From Microplitis mediator (taxonomy: Eukaryota > Arthropoda > Insecta > Hymenoptera > Braconidae), in contig NC_079977.1 in NCBI RefSeq assembly GCF_029852145.1, positions 19,966,781-20,030,780 on the forward strand: a DNA stretch of 64,000 nucleotides, written 5' to 3'. The position numbers were made by a program, and so were the translations under genes. Each line of letters starts with the position of its first letter. Positions within the stretch are counted from its first letter, which is position 1. Below, piece after piece: positions 33,801-48,800 of this stretch. A model generated the notes under the pieces. That model was not told the DNA's origin, searched no databases, and saw nothing but the letters and a program-made list of their open reading frames with translations.

Positions 33801-36800
33801 TACTATCGGATATAATAATTATGAACTGTTATGGTAAATTTAATTGCCACAATCCCATGTTTAAAATTTAAAAAAATTCTTGGAAATAGAAAAGTTTCTC
33901 TTCGGTGATTACGATACTTACGAGGAATACATTTAGAAGAGTTGTACACAAACCTAGTTTCACATTGGCACATATCATCTATACACAGAGAATGATCTAT
34001 TGTACATGGAAATTTACTTGAACAGGGAATATTAGGAATAGATTCACATGTTTTCGGATTTTTTGCAAAATAATCGTTATCACAAGTGCATTGATTCCGA
34101 GCGCAAATAGAATGTGGTATCCAATGACTGCATTCTTTATCCGTTGAACAGGACATGTTCAAATGGACTGAAATTCCAATGTATGTATATAAATAAACTT
34201 TCTTATTTAGTATGTATAAAGAACAAAAGTATTTTCATTTTATGGTGATATTTTCTATCTACGGTAGACGTAACGTTCACGGTCACTTTAAGGCCAGTTT
34301 TGAATACTTGAAAAATTTAAATATATTAGTTTGTAATAGACAAATAACGTAATTAATGTTCTAAATGTATGCGAGGATACTTCTATCACACTATTATTAT
34401 GAAAATTTTATTTTATACTTTTTCGTTAAGTAAAATAAAGTATTAAATGTCCAAAAATGGACTAGTGACCACAAATGGTACCTCTACTCAACAGTATGTA
34501 CCTGGTATGCATTGATTATTCGATTGAGAAACGTAGAAATCCATACATTGACAGATGTTATCAACACAAGTAGAATTTGGAGGTAGACAATCCTTTGTTG
34601 TCCAGCAAAACCCACCTATAAGTGATGCACAATGATCTTGATTTACAGCGAAAGTATTCGATGAACAGCTACAGATTTTGTGCTCCGAACATTTCGCAAA
34701 CCTAACTCGTTCACAACTTTCATCGCTTTCACAGGGTGCACCTAACGTATCTTTGATAATATGAACAGTTGAAGTAGACAATGAATTCAGTATGTGTATC
34801 GTATTAGTTCTATTTCAAATAAATTTAAAGATACGTACTGAATATGCATTGGTCGTTAAATCTTCGATAATTACTGACGTTACATTGACATTCATTGTCA
34901 ATACAAACAGCGTTATTGGTCGCACATAATTCATTTTTCCAACAAAATCCACCCAATACTGGTGCGCAGGTCGTTTCATTTACTTCAATATTATTGGTTC
35001 TACATATACACGATTTTTCTTTTGAACATTTTGCATGCCATATTTCATCACAATCTTCGTCCAGTTCACAAAATTTTCCTAATCTCGCTGTATGAAAAAA
35101 ACATTAATAAAAGTAGCATTGATCATGTTATTTATGATGATTGTGTGTTAAGTTAAATTATAAATTCGATTACCTTTTTCGATGCATTTAAATGGATTCG
35201 GTTCAGTTTGTTTGCAAATATCTTTTTGATCACAGCACGGGCGCGTAAGATTTGGATTACACTAATTATATACCCGCATGGAAAAATATATATGTGAAAA
35301 ATATACTCATAAATATATGTCAAATATAAGTCAAATATAGAAATATATATTTTGACATATATTTTTTTTGCATTAAAGTATATGTGCGCATATATGGTTA
35401 CATATATGTGTAAATATATGTTTATGTATAAGACTGCATATATGTTTGCATATATTCTTATATATAAGTCACATATATTTTACATATCCACCAACATATA
35501 TTTTTACATATATGTAAAAATATATTTTTACATAAATTTTTACATATATACTAAATATATTTTGGCTTACATATTTGTGTATATACGAGCATATATATAA
35601 ATGTATATGTTTCTATATAGATTAATATATATATGAATTTATATAGCTGTATATATGTTGAGATATATAATTACATATGTTGATACATATATTGAGATAT
35701 ATACTTTCGTACATTTTTATATATATATGCAGACATATACATTGACGTATATGAGAAAATATATGTCTGCATATATTTCTTATATATTCCACGTATATCC
35801 TGACATCTATGAAATCATACATGCATACATTTATATCAACATATAACTGAAAATATATTTGACGTATATTTTTTTTGCGTACATATATTTTGTATATATC
35901 ACATATATGTCACGTATATTTTTGACATATATATTTTTTCATGCGGGATAAGACACGATAATTAAAAATTCATGTTTATTTCGTATCAATATGTGAAAAA
36001 AAAAACTCACATGAGCATTTCTGATGACACAATGACTATCAGGAGCTCTAGTATTCAATGAAGGGTTAACAAATGCTACAATAAGAGACAATATTCCACT
36101 TAATATTAACAACATTTTGACGGACTTTTCTCTGGAATCAAATTTTTAGTAAATCATAAGATTCACCTATTATTCGTCACTTTTTTTCAGAGGTCTATAA
36201 AATTTTATAGTTGGCGAATTAATGAAACGTTCGATCCATTCATTCGCTGGTCAAAGTAATAACTGACTTAATTACTTTATATTATCAGCCACGATGACTA
36301 ATGACTGTATTCATTATTATGCTTATTGAATTTTCAAAAACAAAGTTTTAAACATTATGAATCTGTTCGGTGTAGTTAACTTGACTATTATCAGTAAAAA
36401 AAAATCTGGGCATCGGTTGGCCCTGCGGGCCAGCCCTTCTTCGAGCTCGAAAATGCTTTTACAAGCAATTGTTTTTTATGAGTCTTTTAAGCTCTAACAA
36501 GTCATGTTTTATGTTAAAGTTCGAAAATTTAAGAATCGAAAATCATTAATAAACAGGCGGTTTTGAAATTTTTAGTTATGATTATGTTCAATAAAATAAA
36601 TAAATTGAGGTAGAAATCAATGTCAGCAATAAAAATAAAGATTTAAATGAGTTTTGACTCAGATCAGAGCAATAATATATCAAATATCCGCGAACAATAT
36701 TAAAAACTGTGTTTTTTCAATTTCTTGTTGATAATATGATTCAAACTAAAGAACGAGTTGGATAAAATTATATGAGGATCGAGAGAGACCATAAAGACGA

Positions 36801-39800
36801 AGAGTTGGTATGATTTTGGACGTATTCTAGTTCATTATATTATGACTTATCCGTAAAAAATACCATAAAATGTTATTTTTTTAACATTTTGATGCCGATG
36901 TCTTTTGAACTAATCAACCGATTCAAACGTTTAATGTTGCAATCGACGCACTTTGTTGAATTCTAGAGCTGATTGAAATTTGAAATCGATTGGTTAAGTC
37001 GTTTCAAAGATATTCACAAAAAACTGTTTTTTATCGTTTCTTTCTCCCGCGATAACTCTCGAACGAATTTTCCGATTGAGATGGCTAAGGCGGCTATCGA
37101 CGCGTTTTATTGTTCTAGAGCTGATGAGATTTTGAAGTCGATCGTTAAAGTCGTTTCTGAGAAATCAATAAAAAACTAAAAAAAAAAAATTTTTTTTTTT
37201 TGTAATTCATCAATATTTTCGAGTTTACTTGATCGAATAATCTGAAATTTTCAGAAAAGTTGATGGCCAACAAGCTCTTTCGATTGCCGCCTCAACCATC
37301 CAAATCGGTTCATTAGTTAAAAAGTTATAGACCGGTCACACACATACACACACTCGGACATCATTCTGAAAATAGTCAGAATAGCTTCCTAGGACCTCAA
37401 AACGTCGACATCTGATGAAATTTCGATTTTTGCAAATCGGGGTGAAAATAATAACATCCCGAATTTTTCGAAAATCGTCGATTTCCTTAGCGGGAAGTTA
37501 AAAATTCTGAAAAACGATTGACCCAAAACTTTCCGCTGTTTTTGAGCTCAGAGAACTCGAACGTTGTTATTTTTAAGTTTTTGGGCTCTTCGAAATCAAA
37601 AAATGTTTGTTTTGTTGTTCAACCAAAAAAAAGTACAATTAGCTGAAGGAGAATCAATTTTTGTGTTACGATATCTTTGGAACGAATCAACCGATTTGAA
37701 CGTTCTTGGCGGCAATCGAAAGGGCTTATCAAGACTTAGAACTTGATACATTTTGGGCAAATCGGGCAAGTAGTTTTATGAGCTTTATTAAAAAAACCTA
37801 AAAGAAATTTTTATTTTCCGTACTAATCGTAAACTACTAGACCGATCGAGTCCAAAATCTATTGAGATCTAAGTCTTGGTGAGCCCTTTCGATTTCCGCC
37901 AAGTACACCTGAATCGGTTGATTATTTCCAAAGATATCGTACGACAAAAATTAGTTTACACACATCCATACATGCAAACACACACACACACGCGGGCGTA
38001 CATCCGGATATCGTCAGAATATCTTCCTAGGACCTCAAAACGTCCAGATCTGATGAGAACTCGATTATCGAAAATCGGACCGAAACCAATAACTTCGCTT
38101 TTTTTGAAAATTTTCAATTTTCATAGCGGGAAGGTAAAAATTTTTAATAGCTAATGAGGAAAAGACGGGAAACATGGGACCGCTAAGGAAATAATGGATT
38201 TTTGTACATGAAAATATGGCGAATTTTTCTGTTTTGTTTACTTACATTTGAAGAAATTAAACCAAATTTCTAGTTGCCGTAGATAAAAATTTTTTTTTTG
38301 GGAAAAATGTACAAATACATATATATATTTATATAAAGATTACACATTACAAATTTCACCAATAATTTTTGTTAATTCTGTCATCGTAATTTTAATTCCG
38401 CTATTTAATTGCACTTCACATTAAAGAAAAGATAATATACCTCACTACAATTCATAAATCTATTATATAAAACTGTTATGAATGTTCGTGTAAGTTCGCT
38501 ATAATCGTATTATTATGGGAAGAAGTACAACTGCAATAAAAAAAATGAATCAGTACGCACTTATATAATAAATCGTTAAAAATAAAAGAGAAAAATCATC
38601 ATACGTCTGGAACTATTCCATGAAAACATATTGCATATTGATAAGCCAGTTCACAAGATTCTTTAGTCGTCACTAAAATATTAAGTAAGTCAAAAATTGT
38701 TAACTATATTTTTCATCATATACACAGAGAAAATGTATGGTAATCAGTCCTACACTTACAGTAACCAAGTTTTTTTAGAAATCAATGTGTACTCGGAGAG
38801 AAATTTATGGTAACAATTACAATATCTTATAGGAATGGTTGCCAAAATGCATGGTAACCGGTTTTCTTGAAATGATGATTATAGGAACGGCACCCATATA
38901 TTGTAGTTATCATTACTATAATATTATAGTAATCGTTACCATAATGTTATAGTAATGTTTACCATAATATTATGGTAACCATTACTATAAATTATGGTAA
39001 CGTTTACTATAGTATTATGCGAACGATCACCATAATATTATGGTAATCATTACCATAATATCTGGTAACCATTACCATAATATGTAGTTATGGTTACCAG
39101 ATATTATGGTAATGGTTACCATACATCATGGTAATGGTTACCATAACATTATAGTAATTGTTACCATAATATTATGGTAATAGTTACCATACATTATGGT
39201 AATGGTTACCATATATTATAGTAATGGTTACCATAATATTATGGTAACGATTACTATAATATTATGGTAATGGTTACCACAATATTATGGTAAACATTAC
39301 TATAACATTATGGTAACGATTACTATAATATTATGGTAACCATTACTATAATATATGGTAACCATTACCATAATGTATGGTAGCTATTACCATAATATTA
39401 TGGTAACGATTACTATAATATTATGATAATGCTTACCATAATACATGGTAACCGTTACCATCATATTATCGTAATCATTACCATAATATTATGGTAACCA
39501 TTACCATAACATTATGGTAACCACTACCATAATATATAGTAATGGTTACCATACATTATGGTAATGGTTACCATATATTATAGTAATGGTTACCATAATA
39601 TTATGGTAATGATTACGATACTATTATGGTAACGGTTACCATGTATTATGGTAACCATTACCATAATGTTATAGTAATGTTCACCATAATATTATGGTAA
39701 CCATTACTATAAATTATGGTAACGTTTACTATAGTATTATGCGAACGATTACCATAATATTATGGTAATCATTACCATAATTCTTTCACATGCAATATGG

Positions 39801-42800
39801 GAACTGTTACCATAATTATAGGAATTATTCTCATACTTATAGGAACTTTTACCAGAAAGTATGGGCCTATATCCCATAATTGCAAGTAATCATTACCATA
39901 ACGATATGGAATGATATTTCATAAACGTACTAGGAACGGTTACCATAAATTTCGCTCCGTGTAATCACAACGAAAAACGAAATAAAACAGTAACATTAGC
40001 CACACGGGAAAAACGAATTTCGTCCTCATAACAAAAGACGGGATCACGAAATATTTTGTTATAATGACAAACATGATTAGCTTACGGTAACAAATCAATT
40101 TGTTATAGTAACAAATGAATTTATGTCGCAATTAAGAAGTCGATTTGTTATGAGAACATATGATGTTTATTATAATAATATCGTCGTATTTCAAAGCCGG
40201 CATTTGCTACTGTAAGTAATCTTAGCTTATGATTACAAAAATTTTTGTTAATGCTACAAATTCATTCTGTTATTTTAACAAATCAGTTCTTTTATTGGAA
40301 CACAACAGTTTTGTTACAGTTACAAACCATTGCTTGGCCCAACGAAAAATTTGCTAGCATTACAAAAACATTGTAATCCCAACGAATGCTTCGTTATCCG
40401 TATATTAAGGCAGAATTTTGCTACCGTAGGTTATCTTATCGTGTGGTCACAAAAATTTTTTTTCCGTGCAGATTCAAAAATTCGATTGACTCGATTCAAA
40501 ACAGTCGATTTTTTGACCCAGTCTAATATTTATATAGATATGTATAAACTGTTTTATTTACATAGTTCTCGTTTTTTAAGAATGAAAACAATTCTCGCGA
40601 TATATAGGAATCCGGGTCAAAATATCTAGCCTCAATCCAGCCTCACTAAGTAAAGAAAGCATTTTGAGCCTCCCCGAGTCGAAATTTTGGCCCCATTTGG
40701 CCCCAAAATGTAAAATGACCGAATAAATCTAGAGGATCTGGTTTAGGCGTGAGGAATTTTAAACAATTGAAAATTACACAATAAATACTTTGGTTATTTA
40801 TTTACACTTAAATTGTTTAAATCACGCCAGATCCGGCACGAAGGACCAAACCTTAAATAACCAACTTTGGTGAGGTTGTGTCCCTCGCGGTTTTGCGAAT
40901 GCCGTAAAAATGCCGTAAATTTTCGGCATTTATACACATGCCGTAAATTTACCGTAATAATTTGGTAATAATATGGTTATATTGGCCAGTATTTTTCCTG
41001 TACTTATACTGTAGAGTTATCAGATTACTATAATAAAATTACTATAAAAATGCCGAACTTTTACCAAAAAAATGCTGTAAAAAAACTATAAAAATGCCGA
41101 ACTTTTACCGAAAAAATGCTATATAAATACCGCAATAATGCGATGATTTTATAATAATAAAATCGTATTTTTTTGGTAATTATACCGTAGATATCCTGCG
41201 ATTTTGCCAGATTTATCCCGATATAATGAAAAATTGTAAAAAATTTGGTTTTATTTTATATTTGCTTCTGCGGTTAATATCATCGAAAATGTGCAAAGTG
41301 TAAAATTTTATATTTTATTCTCTTAGTTCACACATTTCTTATTGAAACAAAAGAATGTAAGTGAAAATAAGAATCCGGGAAAATTGAGGTTTTTAATTTT
41401 CTTAAGTTTGTTTGTATAGATATAAATACAATTAGTATCAACTTTCGAATAAGCGATTTGGCATAATGGTTAACAGATCAGGCTTTAAATCATTAGGACT
41501 CGGGATCGAGCCCACGAGTTGGCAGGTTTTTTTTTTTTTTTTTTTCATGACAGTTATTGTACATATAACTTTATAATGTTATATATAATTATATATAATT
41601 AAATGAAATTTTATATAATTATATATAATTTTTGTTCCGGGTAGAACGGTTTGATGCTGCAAAAATTCCGAAAATATACGATAAATATGCTGTACAATTA
41701 CGGTTTTAATGCTGTTAAAATACCGTATTTTTTCTGTTTTATTACCGTAAATATTCTGAATTTTTTTCGTAAATTTTTGGTAGTAATGCGGCCAAAAAAC
41801 TGGCCAAAATAACTTGAATAATACCATATTTATGCAGTATTTATACCATATAAATCCGATATTATTTCGGTATTTTCAAAACCGCGAGGGGTAGGGTCAA
41901 ATGATGGTGAATTATTTTATATATGTATGTATCTATATATGTATATTATGAGTGGTCGAAAATGTGAGCTATAACATAAATAGTACACGGAAAGAAAATT
42001 TCTTTAAAAATTACCGTTATATTTACGGTAATCGTGGGACGAATGGCACGACCTAATCATTTGTCGGTAAGTGAGATAATTTCTAACTTTTTTTCACTAA
42101 ATTTTACCGTAGTCTACTGTAAATTTTATTTGATTTTTGGTAAATTTTATGAAGTATATATTATGTCCTACAATTACAGTGAATTTAACGGTAATTTTTA
42201 AAGAAAATTGATTTCCGTGTACAATAACAGTGATGTGCCTGGGCTCTATGAGTATCGAATGAGGTTTATGAGTTTGATATGAGGTTCAGCTTAGTTGAGT
42301 TAGGTTTTTGAGTATGAAATGAGGGTCGGTTTAAGGTTTATGAGTTTGAAATGCGGTTCAGTTTTATCGTATGAGGTTTCTGAGAAATGAAGGTCAGTAA
42401 ACTTCATTGAGGGCAAGATGAGACTCACTTTGCTCTTTTGAGGATCAAATGCGGGGCAAAAACCGAAAATAGTGTGAAATGAGGGCTAAAATTTCGACTC
42501 GGGTCAAATGATGTTCGAAAATCCTCAATGAGCCTCAAAAGAACCTACTAGTCGACTATGTAATTTAAATTCGATTAGTATTATTTGAGGCTAAAAATGA
42601 TTTTTTTACTCAGTGAGGCTGGATTGAGGCTTACTTTGATTCGATAAGGCTAGATATTTTGACCCGAGAACCATCTCTTTAAATTTCTTTCCGCCTAACA
42701 AATAAAATGAAATTTCATCATTACCTTTAGCAGTACACTCTTCGTGAGCTTTTATACTCTTCTCTGCCAAATCTTCTGGCAGTACTGCTCGTAGCTGTTT

Positions 42801-45800
42801 TCGTACACTGTCTAGGTTGACATTATTATCTTTATCCAACTAAAAAAACACGTCTATATTAGTAATTCATTTTTTTTAACTTCCCGCTAAGAAAATTGAA
42901 AATTTTCAAAAATTCGGGAAGTTATTGGTTTCGGTCCGATTTGCAAAAACCGAATTTCTATCAGATTTTGACGTTTTGAGGTTCTAGGAAGCTATCCTGA
43001 CTAATTTCACGATGATGTCCGAGTGTATGTATGTATGTATGTATGTACGGACGTACGTACGTATGTAAATATTCTGTAACTTTTGAACAGATGAACCGAT
43101 TTTGTACTTTAAGGTGTCATTCGACGCGGCTTGTGAATCTCTTGAAGCTGTAAAAAATTGAGCTTAATCGGTAGGGTGCGTTCGGAGATATTTCAAAAAT
43201 AAAATTTTTCAAAAATGTTTTATTTGGATAACTTTTAATTTGCTCAACGGATTGATTCCAAAATTTAATCAGCTCTAAAACTTTATAAGCCGCGTCGAAT
43301 GCCACCTCAACCATCAAAATCGGTTCGTTCGTTCAAGAGAAACCGTTGACGAAAGAATTGAAACAAAAATTTTTTTTTGGTTTTTTTGAAATTTCTCAAA
43401 AACGACTCGATAAATCAATTTCAAAATTTGATCAGCTTTAGAACTTGATAAAACACGCCGGTTGCCGCCTCAACCATCAAAATCGGTTAATTCGTTCGCG
43501 ATATATCGTGGTAGAAAGAAATGCTAAAAAATGGTTTTTTTACAAAACAATGGCATCCAAAAGTATTTGCAAGCTCGAAGAGTTCGAAACTGTATTCATA
43601 ATAATGTTTTCGAGCTCAACGAGCTCGAAAACAGCGGGAAGTTTTGGGCCTGGCCCGCAGAGTTAACCGATAGACCGATTTTTAAGTTATATATGATTTA
43701 AGTCAAATATAAAATAATTTTTCAAAACTATGTATATGTATATATAGTAGCAGGGTGTCAGTTATTTCTCGATGCTTTTCGTACTTACCTATCATGTTAA
43801 TCATTCATTCACGACCCAGAAATAATAAAAAAAAATCGGTCTGTCAGTTGACCCTGCGGGCCAGCCCCAAAACTTCCCGCTGTTTTCGAGCTCGCTGAGC
43901 TCGAAAACATTATTGTGAATATATTTTCGAGCTCTTCGAGCTCGCAAATACTTTTGTATGCCATTGTTTTGTAAAAAACCATTTTTTAGCATTTCTTTCT
44001 TCCACGATATCTCGCGAACGAATCAACCGATTTTGATGGTTGAGGTGGCAATCGACGCGTTTTATCAAGTTCTAAAGCTGGTCGAATTTTGAAATTGATT
44101 TACTCAGCCGTTTTTGAGAAATTTCAAAAAAACCAAGGAAAAAATTTTTTTTGAATTCTTTCGTCAACGGTTTCTCTTGAACGAATGAACCGATTTTGAT
44201 GGTTGAGGTGGCATTCGACGCGGCTTATAGAGTTTTAGAGCTGATTAGATTTTGGAATCAATCCATCGAGCAAATTGGAAGTTATCCAAATAAAACATTT
44301 TTGAAAAAATTTTATTTTTGAAATATCTCTGAACGCACCCTACCGATTAAGTTCAAATTTCTACGGCCTCAAGACATTAACAAGCCGCGTCGAATGACAC
44401 CTCAACGATCAAAATCGGTTCATCCGTTCAAGAGTTATGAATATTTACATACATACATACGTACGTACGTACGTACGTACGTACACACATACATACACTC
44501 GGACATCATCGTGAAATTAGTCAGGATAGCTTCCTAGGACCTCGAAACGTCGACATCTGATGGAAATTCGATTTTCGTAAATCGGACCGAAACCAATAAC
44601 TTCCCGAATTTTTGAAAATTTACAATTTTCTTAGCGGGAAGTTAAAAATCTGGGCGTCGGTTGACCCTGCGGGCCAGCCCCAAAACTTCCCGCCGTTTTC
44701 GAGCTCAAGGAGCTTAAAAACATTACTCTGAATATATTTTCGAGCTTTTCTAAATCGAAAATGCTATTACCTGCGATTATTTGTTATGAGCTTTTCAAGC
44801 TCTACCAAGTTGCGTTTTTTGCTAAAGTTTGACAAGTTAAGAATCGAAAATTGTTAATGAAGAAGCGGTTTTTAAATTTTTATTCTCGATTATGTTCAAA
44901 GAAATCAATGTATCGAGGCAGAAATCAATGTCAGTGATTAAAATCAAGATTTGAGTGAGTTTTGACTTAGGTCAGAGCAATAATATATGAAATATCCGAG
45001 AAAAACATTAAAAACTGGATTTTCTCAATTTTTTGCTGATGATATGTTTTAAACTAAAGAACAAGTTAGATGACATTAAATGATAATCGAAAGAGACTAT
45101 AAACAGAAAGAGTTGGTATGATTTCAAAAAAATTTAGTACATTATATTTTAATTTAACCGGAAAACATAACATTTTATGTTATTTTTTTAACTTTTCAGC
45201 GCCGATATCTTTTGAACTAATAAACCGATTGTGACGTTCGAGGTGGCATTCGGCGCGTTTTATTGAGTTCTAAAGCTGATAAGATTTTGAAATTGATCGG
45301 ATGAGTCACTTCAAAGATGATCGAAAAAAACCGTTTTTTATCATTTCTTTCGCCAACGATATCTCTCGAACAAATTAACCGATTGAGATGGTTGAGGTGG
45401 CATTCGACGCGGCTTATAAAGTTCTAGAGCTGATTAGATTTTGAAGTCGATCGTTCAAGTCATTTCTGAGAAATCACTAAGAAACTAAAAAAAAAATTTT
45501 TTTTTTTTCGTAATTCGCCAATATTTTCGAGTCTGCTTGATCAAATGATCTAAAATTTTTAGGAAAGTTGAGGGCCAACAAGCTCTTTCGATTGCTACCT
45601 CAACCATCCAAATCGATTCATTAGTTAAAAAGTTACAAAGAGTTTACACCTCCCTAGGACCTCAAAACGTCGACATCTGATGAAAACTCGATTTTCGAAA
45701 ATCGGGGTGAAAACAATAACTTCCCAATTTTTCGAAAATCGTCGATCTTCTTAGCGGGAAGTTAAAAATCAGATTGCCACGTTTACTCATAAAAAAATTT

Positions 45801-48800
45801 TTCTTCCCTAGCGAATTTGGTTACACCGAAATAATATCTAAAACATACCTGGTATTTGAGTATGATTTCGGTATGTTTTCAATAGAATTCTAAAAGTATA
45901 CTCAAATTATACTAATCCATAACAATAATTTAGGTATGTTTTTGAACAATTTACACCGAAGTTATGTACGGTAGATATCGATACATTTAATGTATTTAAG
46001 TATATTAGTTGAATAATTTATTTATATTTTTTTAATAAATAATTCAAAAAATAAAAAAATGGATAATTGACTGAGGTTTCGAACTTGTGACTTCTCACTT
46101 GAGAGTCTCGTGAAGTTCTCGTGGCGCTGTCACAGGTCTTGATAAATCAAGCAATTTTATTTTTATTTATGGTTTGTTTTTTTTTATGCGTTATATTTGT
46201 GTTAACTATCTATACTGTTATTGCAATAGAATCAAATAAATAATAAATTAATGATAATTGTATGTCTAAAACATAAACAGAAATATTTCCTTTAACACTG
46301 AAATTTTTTTTTTATTTTGGAAAAAAAAAAAAACAGAAGTAGTAAATAAGTAAATCAATAATTAAATTATTATGAAAATAATTTTTGAACTATTTACTAC
46401 TAAAGAGGATTATAATACTAAACACTCAATTGAAATAGTATTTTTATAATTTTCTATGTATTCAATAAATTTATTTACTTTAAACTTCAAAGAAACATTT
46501 TTTCTTTTTCCCAGGTAAAGACTTATGTAGAAAGATATTGTCCTCAACCTCTTTGATTTCGGTATAATTTGAGTATAAATCGTGCTTGGAATATATATTT
46601 TTTCAGTATCATTAAAGTATGAAAAATTCAAAAACATACCCAAAACATGAGACGATTTAAGTATAATCTGGGTATGAATTGGGTATAATTCTTAAAACAT
46701 ACCGAAATATTTATCAATTTCAACCATACCGGAAATGAACCCGGGAAAAAATGATTTTGCCTAATTATATATAATTATATATGATTATATATGGAATATA
46801 TATAATTATATATGGTATTATATATAATTATATATGGTTATATATAGACCTATATATAAGTATATATAGCCTTATATATAATTAGACCTAATTATACCGG
46901 GAAAAAAATGATTTTGCCTAATTATATATGATTATATATAGAATATATATGGTTATATATAGACCTATATATAAGTATTAGGGTGCTTCGTTTGAAACGA
47001 CTATTTTTTTCTTTTCGCTCCCATCCCGAAATTTTGTTGGAAGTACTCCAAATAAAATTTCCTGAGAGTTGGAGCCCTTAAAATTGATATTAAGTACTTG
47101 ACCACAGCGTGTGAAGATTTCCCATTTAAAATACACGTAAACTTAGGTTTTTATTTTTTAAACTTCTATAACTCCGCAGCATTTTATGATATCATCTCGC
47201 CCAAAGTTGGGATTTTCTCAGAATTAAATGTAATACAAAGGTGTCCGTTGTCGCGAAGTTGTAACTCATACGGGTGGGGTAGTACGTACCGCTAAACCGA
47301 ATTTTTTCATAGAATTCTTATTCTTTCTCTCATTATCTTATAAACAACAAGACCTACAGAAAAAATGCAAATGACAATTTTATAGGAAATTCAATTTCCT
47401 ACAAAAAAGGTCCTTAGCACCGAATCACTCAGATTGATATTTTCTGAGATATTAGTCAAATAAAAAATCAATATTTTCTAAGATTTGATTTGACATTTTA
47501 TGGGAATTCAATGCTACTTCAACTTCAATAATTAATATCTCAGAAAATATCAATCTCAGTAATTCGGTGCTAAGGACCTTTTTTGTAGGAAAATAAATTT
47601 CCTATAAAATCATTATTACAATTTTTCTGTAGGTCTTGTTGTTTATGAGATAATAAGAAAAAAACAAGAATTCTATGAAAGAGTTCGGTTTAGCGGTCCG
47701 TACTACCCCACCCGTATGAGTTACGACTTCGCGACATTGGGCACTTTTGTATTACATTTAATTCTGGAAAAATCCCGACTTTGGGCGAGATGATATCATA
47801 AAATGCCGCGGAATTATAGAAGTTTAAAAAATAAAAACCCAACTTAACGTGTATTTTAAATGGGAAATCTTCACACGCTGTGTTCGAGTACTTAATATTA
47901 ATTTTAAGGGCTCAAACTCTCAGGGAATTTTTCTTGGAGTACTTCCAACAAAATTTCGGGATGGGAGCGAAAAAAAAAATAGTCGGTTCAAACGAAGCAC
48001 CCTAATAAGTATATATAGCCATATGTATAATTAGATCTAATTATATCCCGGGACAAAATGATTTTGCCTAATTATATATGATTGTATATGGAATATATAT
48101 GATAGTATATATCATAGTATATACCCATATATAGTTATACATGGGTCTATATATGATTAGATCTGATTAGACCTGACCTATATAGACCCATATATAGTAA
48201 TTTTTATTATATTTTAGATCTTTAGATCTATATATATAATCAAATATAAATTAATTATTTATATATATATATATAAGTTAATATTTTATTTATAGAATAT
48301 ATTTAATATTTAGTTTTTCTTATTTAATATATTAGATGCTCTATGGTCTTTATTGATATTTCATAACCAATACTCGTTAAATGCATTATAGTTTTAGGTA
48401 TATATTATTGAGAAGTAATAATTATTATATTATTATACTTATTATAATACTTATTATAATAAGTGAGATCTCATAAAATTAACGTTAAGAAGTTTCACCA
48501 AATATACTTTTAAAAATAACGAATATATATTCTTTAATATATTAGTAAAAATGACTCTAGTAATTTTCGTTTGTAAGTACTAATAGTCTAATGACATGAT
48601 TATATTATCTATCTATAAATACATAATAAAATGTTATATAACAAAAATAAATAAATGTAGTAGCACAGTCGTTAATTATACTCTGTATTTATATTTTGAG
48701 GGAAATATAATTTGTTATGAATAATTGCAAACGTATAATTAAAAAAAAAACTTCCCTCTGAATACTTCAATATTAATCGTACATGGACATACGTAATTGT

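Larger units (their letters stand above)
40613..42665. mobile_element. Large inverted-repeat element with GGGTCAAAATATCTAGCCT ends
   Basis: GGGTCAAAATATCTAGCC followed by TCAATCCAGCCTCACT at the left is mirrored by AGTGAGGCTGGATTGAGG and AGGCTAGATATTTTGACCC at the right. The right arm holds GAGGTTTATGAGTTTGAAAT repeats. Two further elements (40,882-41,890 and 41,986-42,219) are nested inside. Confidence 0.6.

Noticed and set aside
35352..35846. Tyr/Ile-rich frames of 60-82 codons in both directions
   Set aside because: By-products of the ATATATGT repeat arms of the CCCGCATG element.
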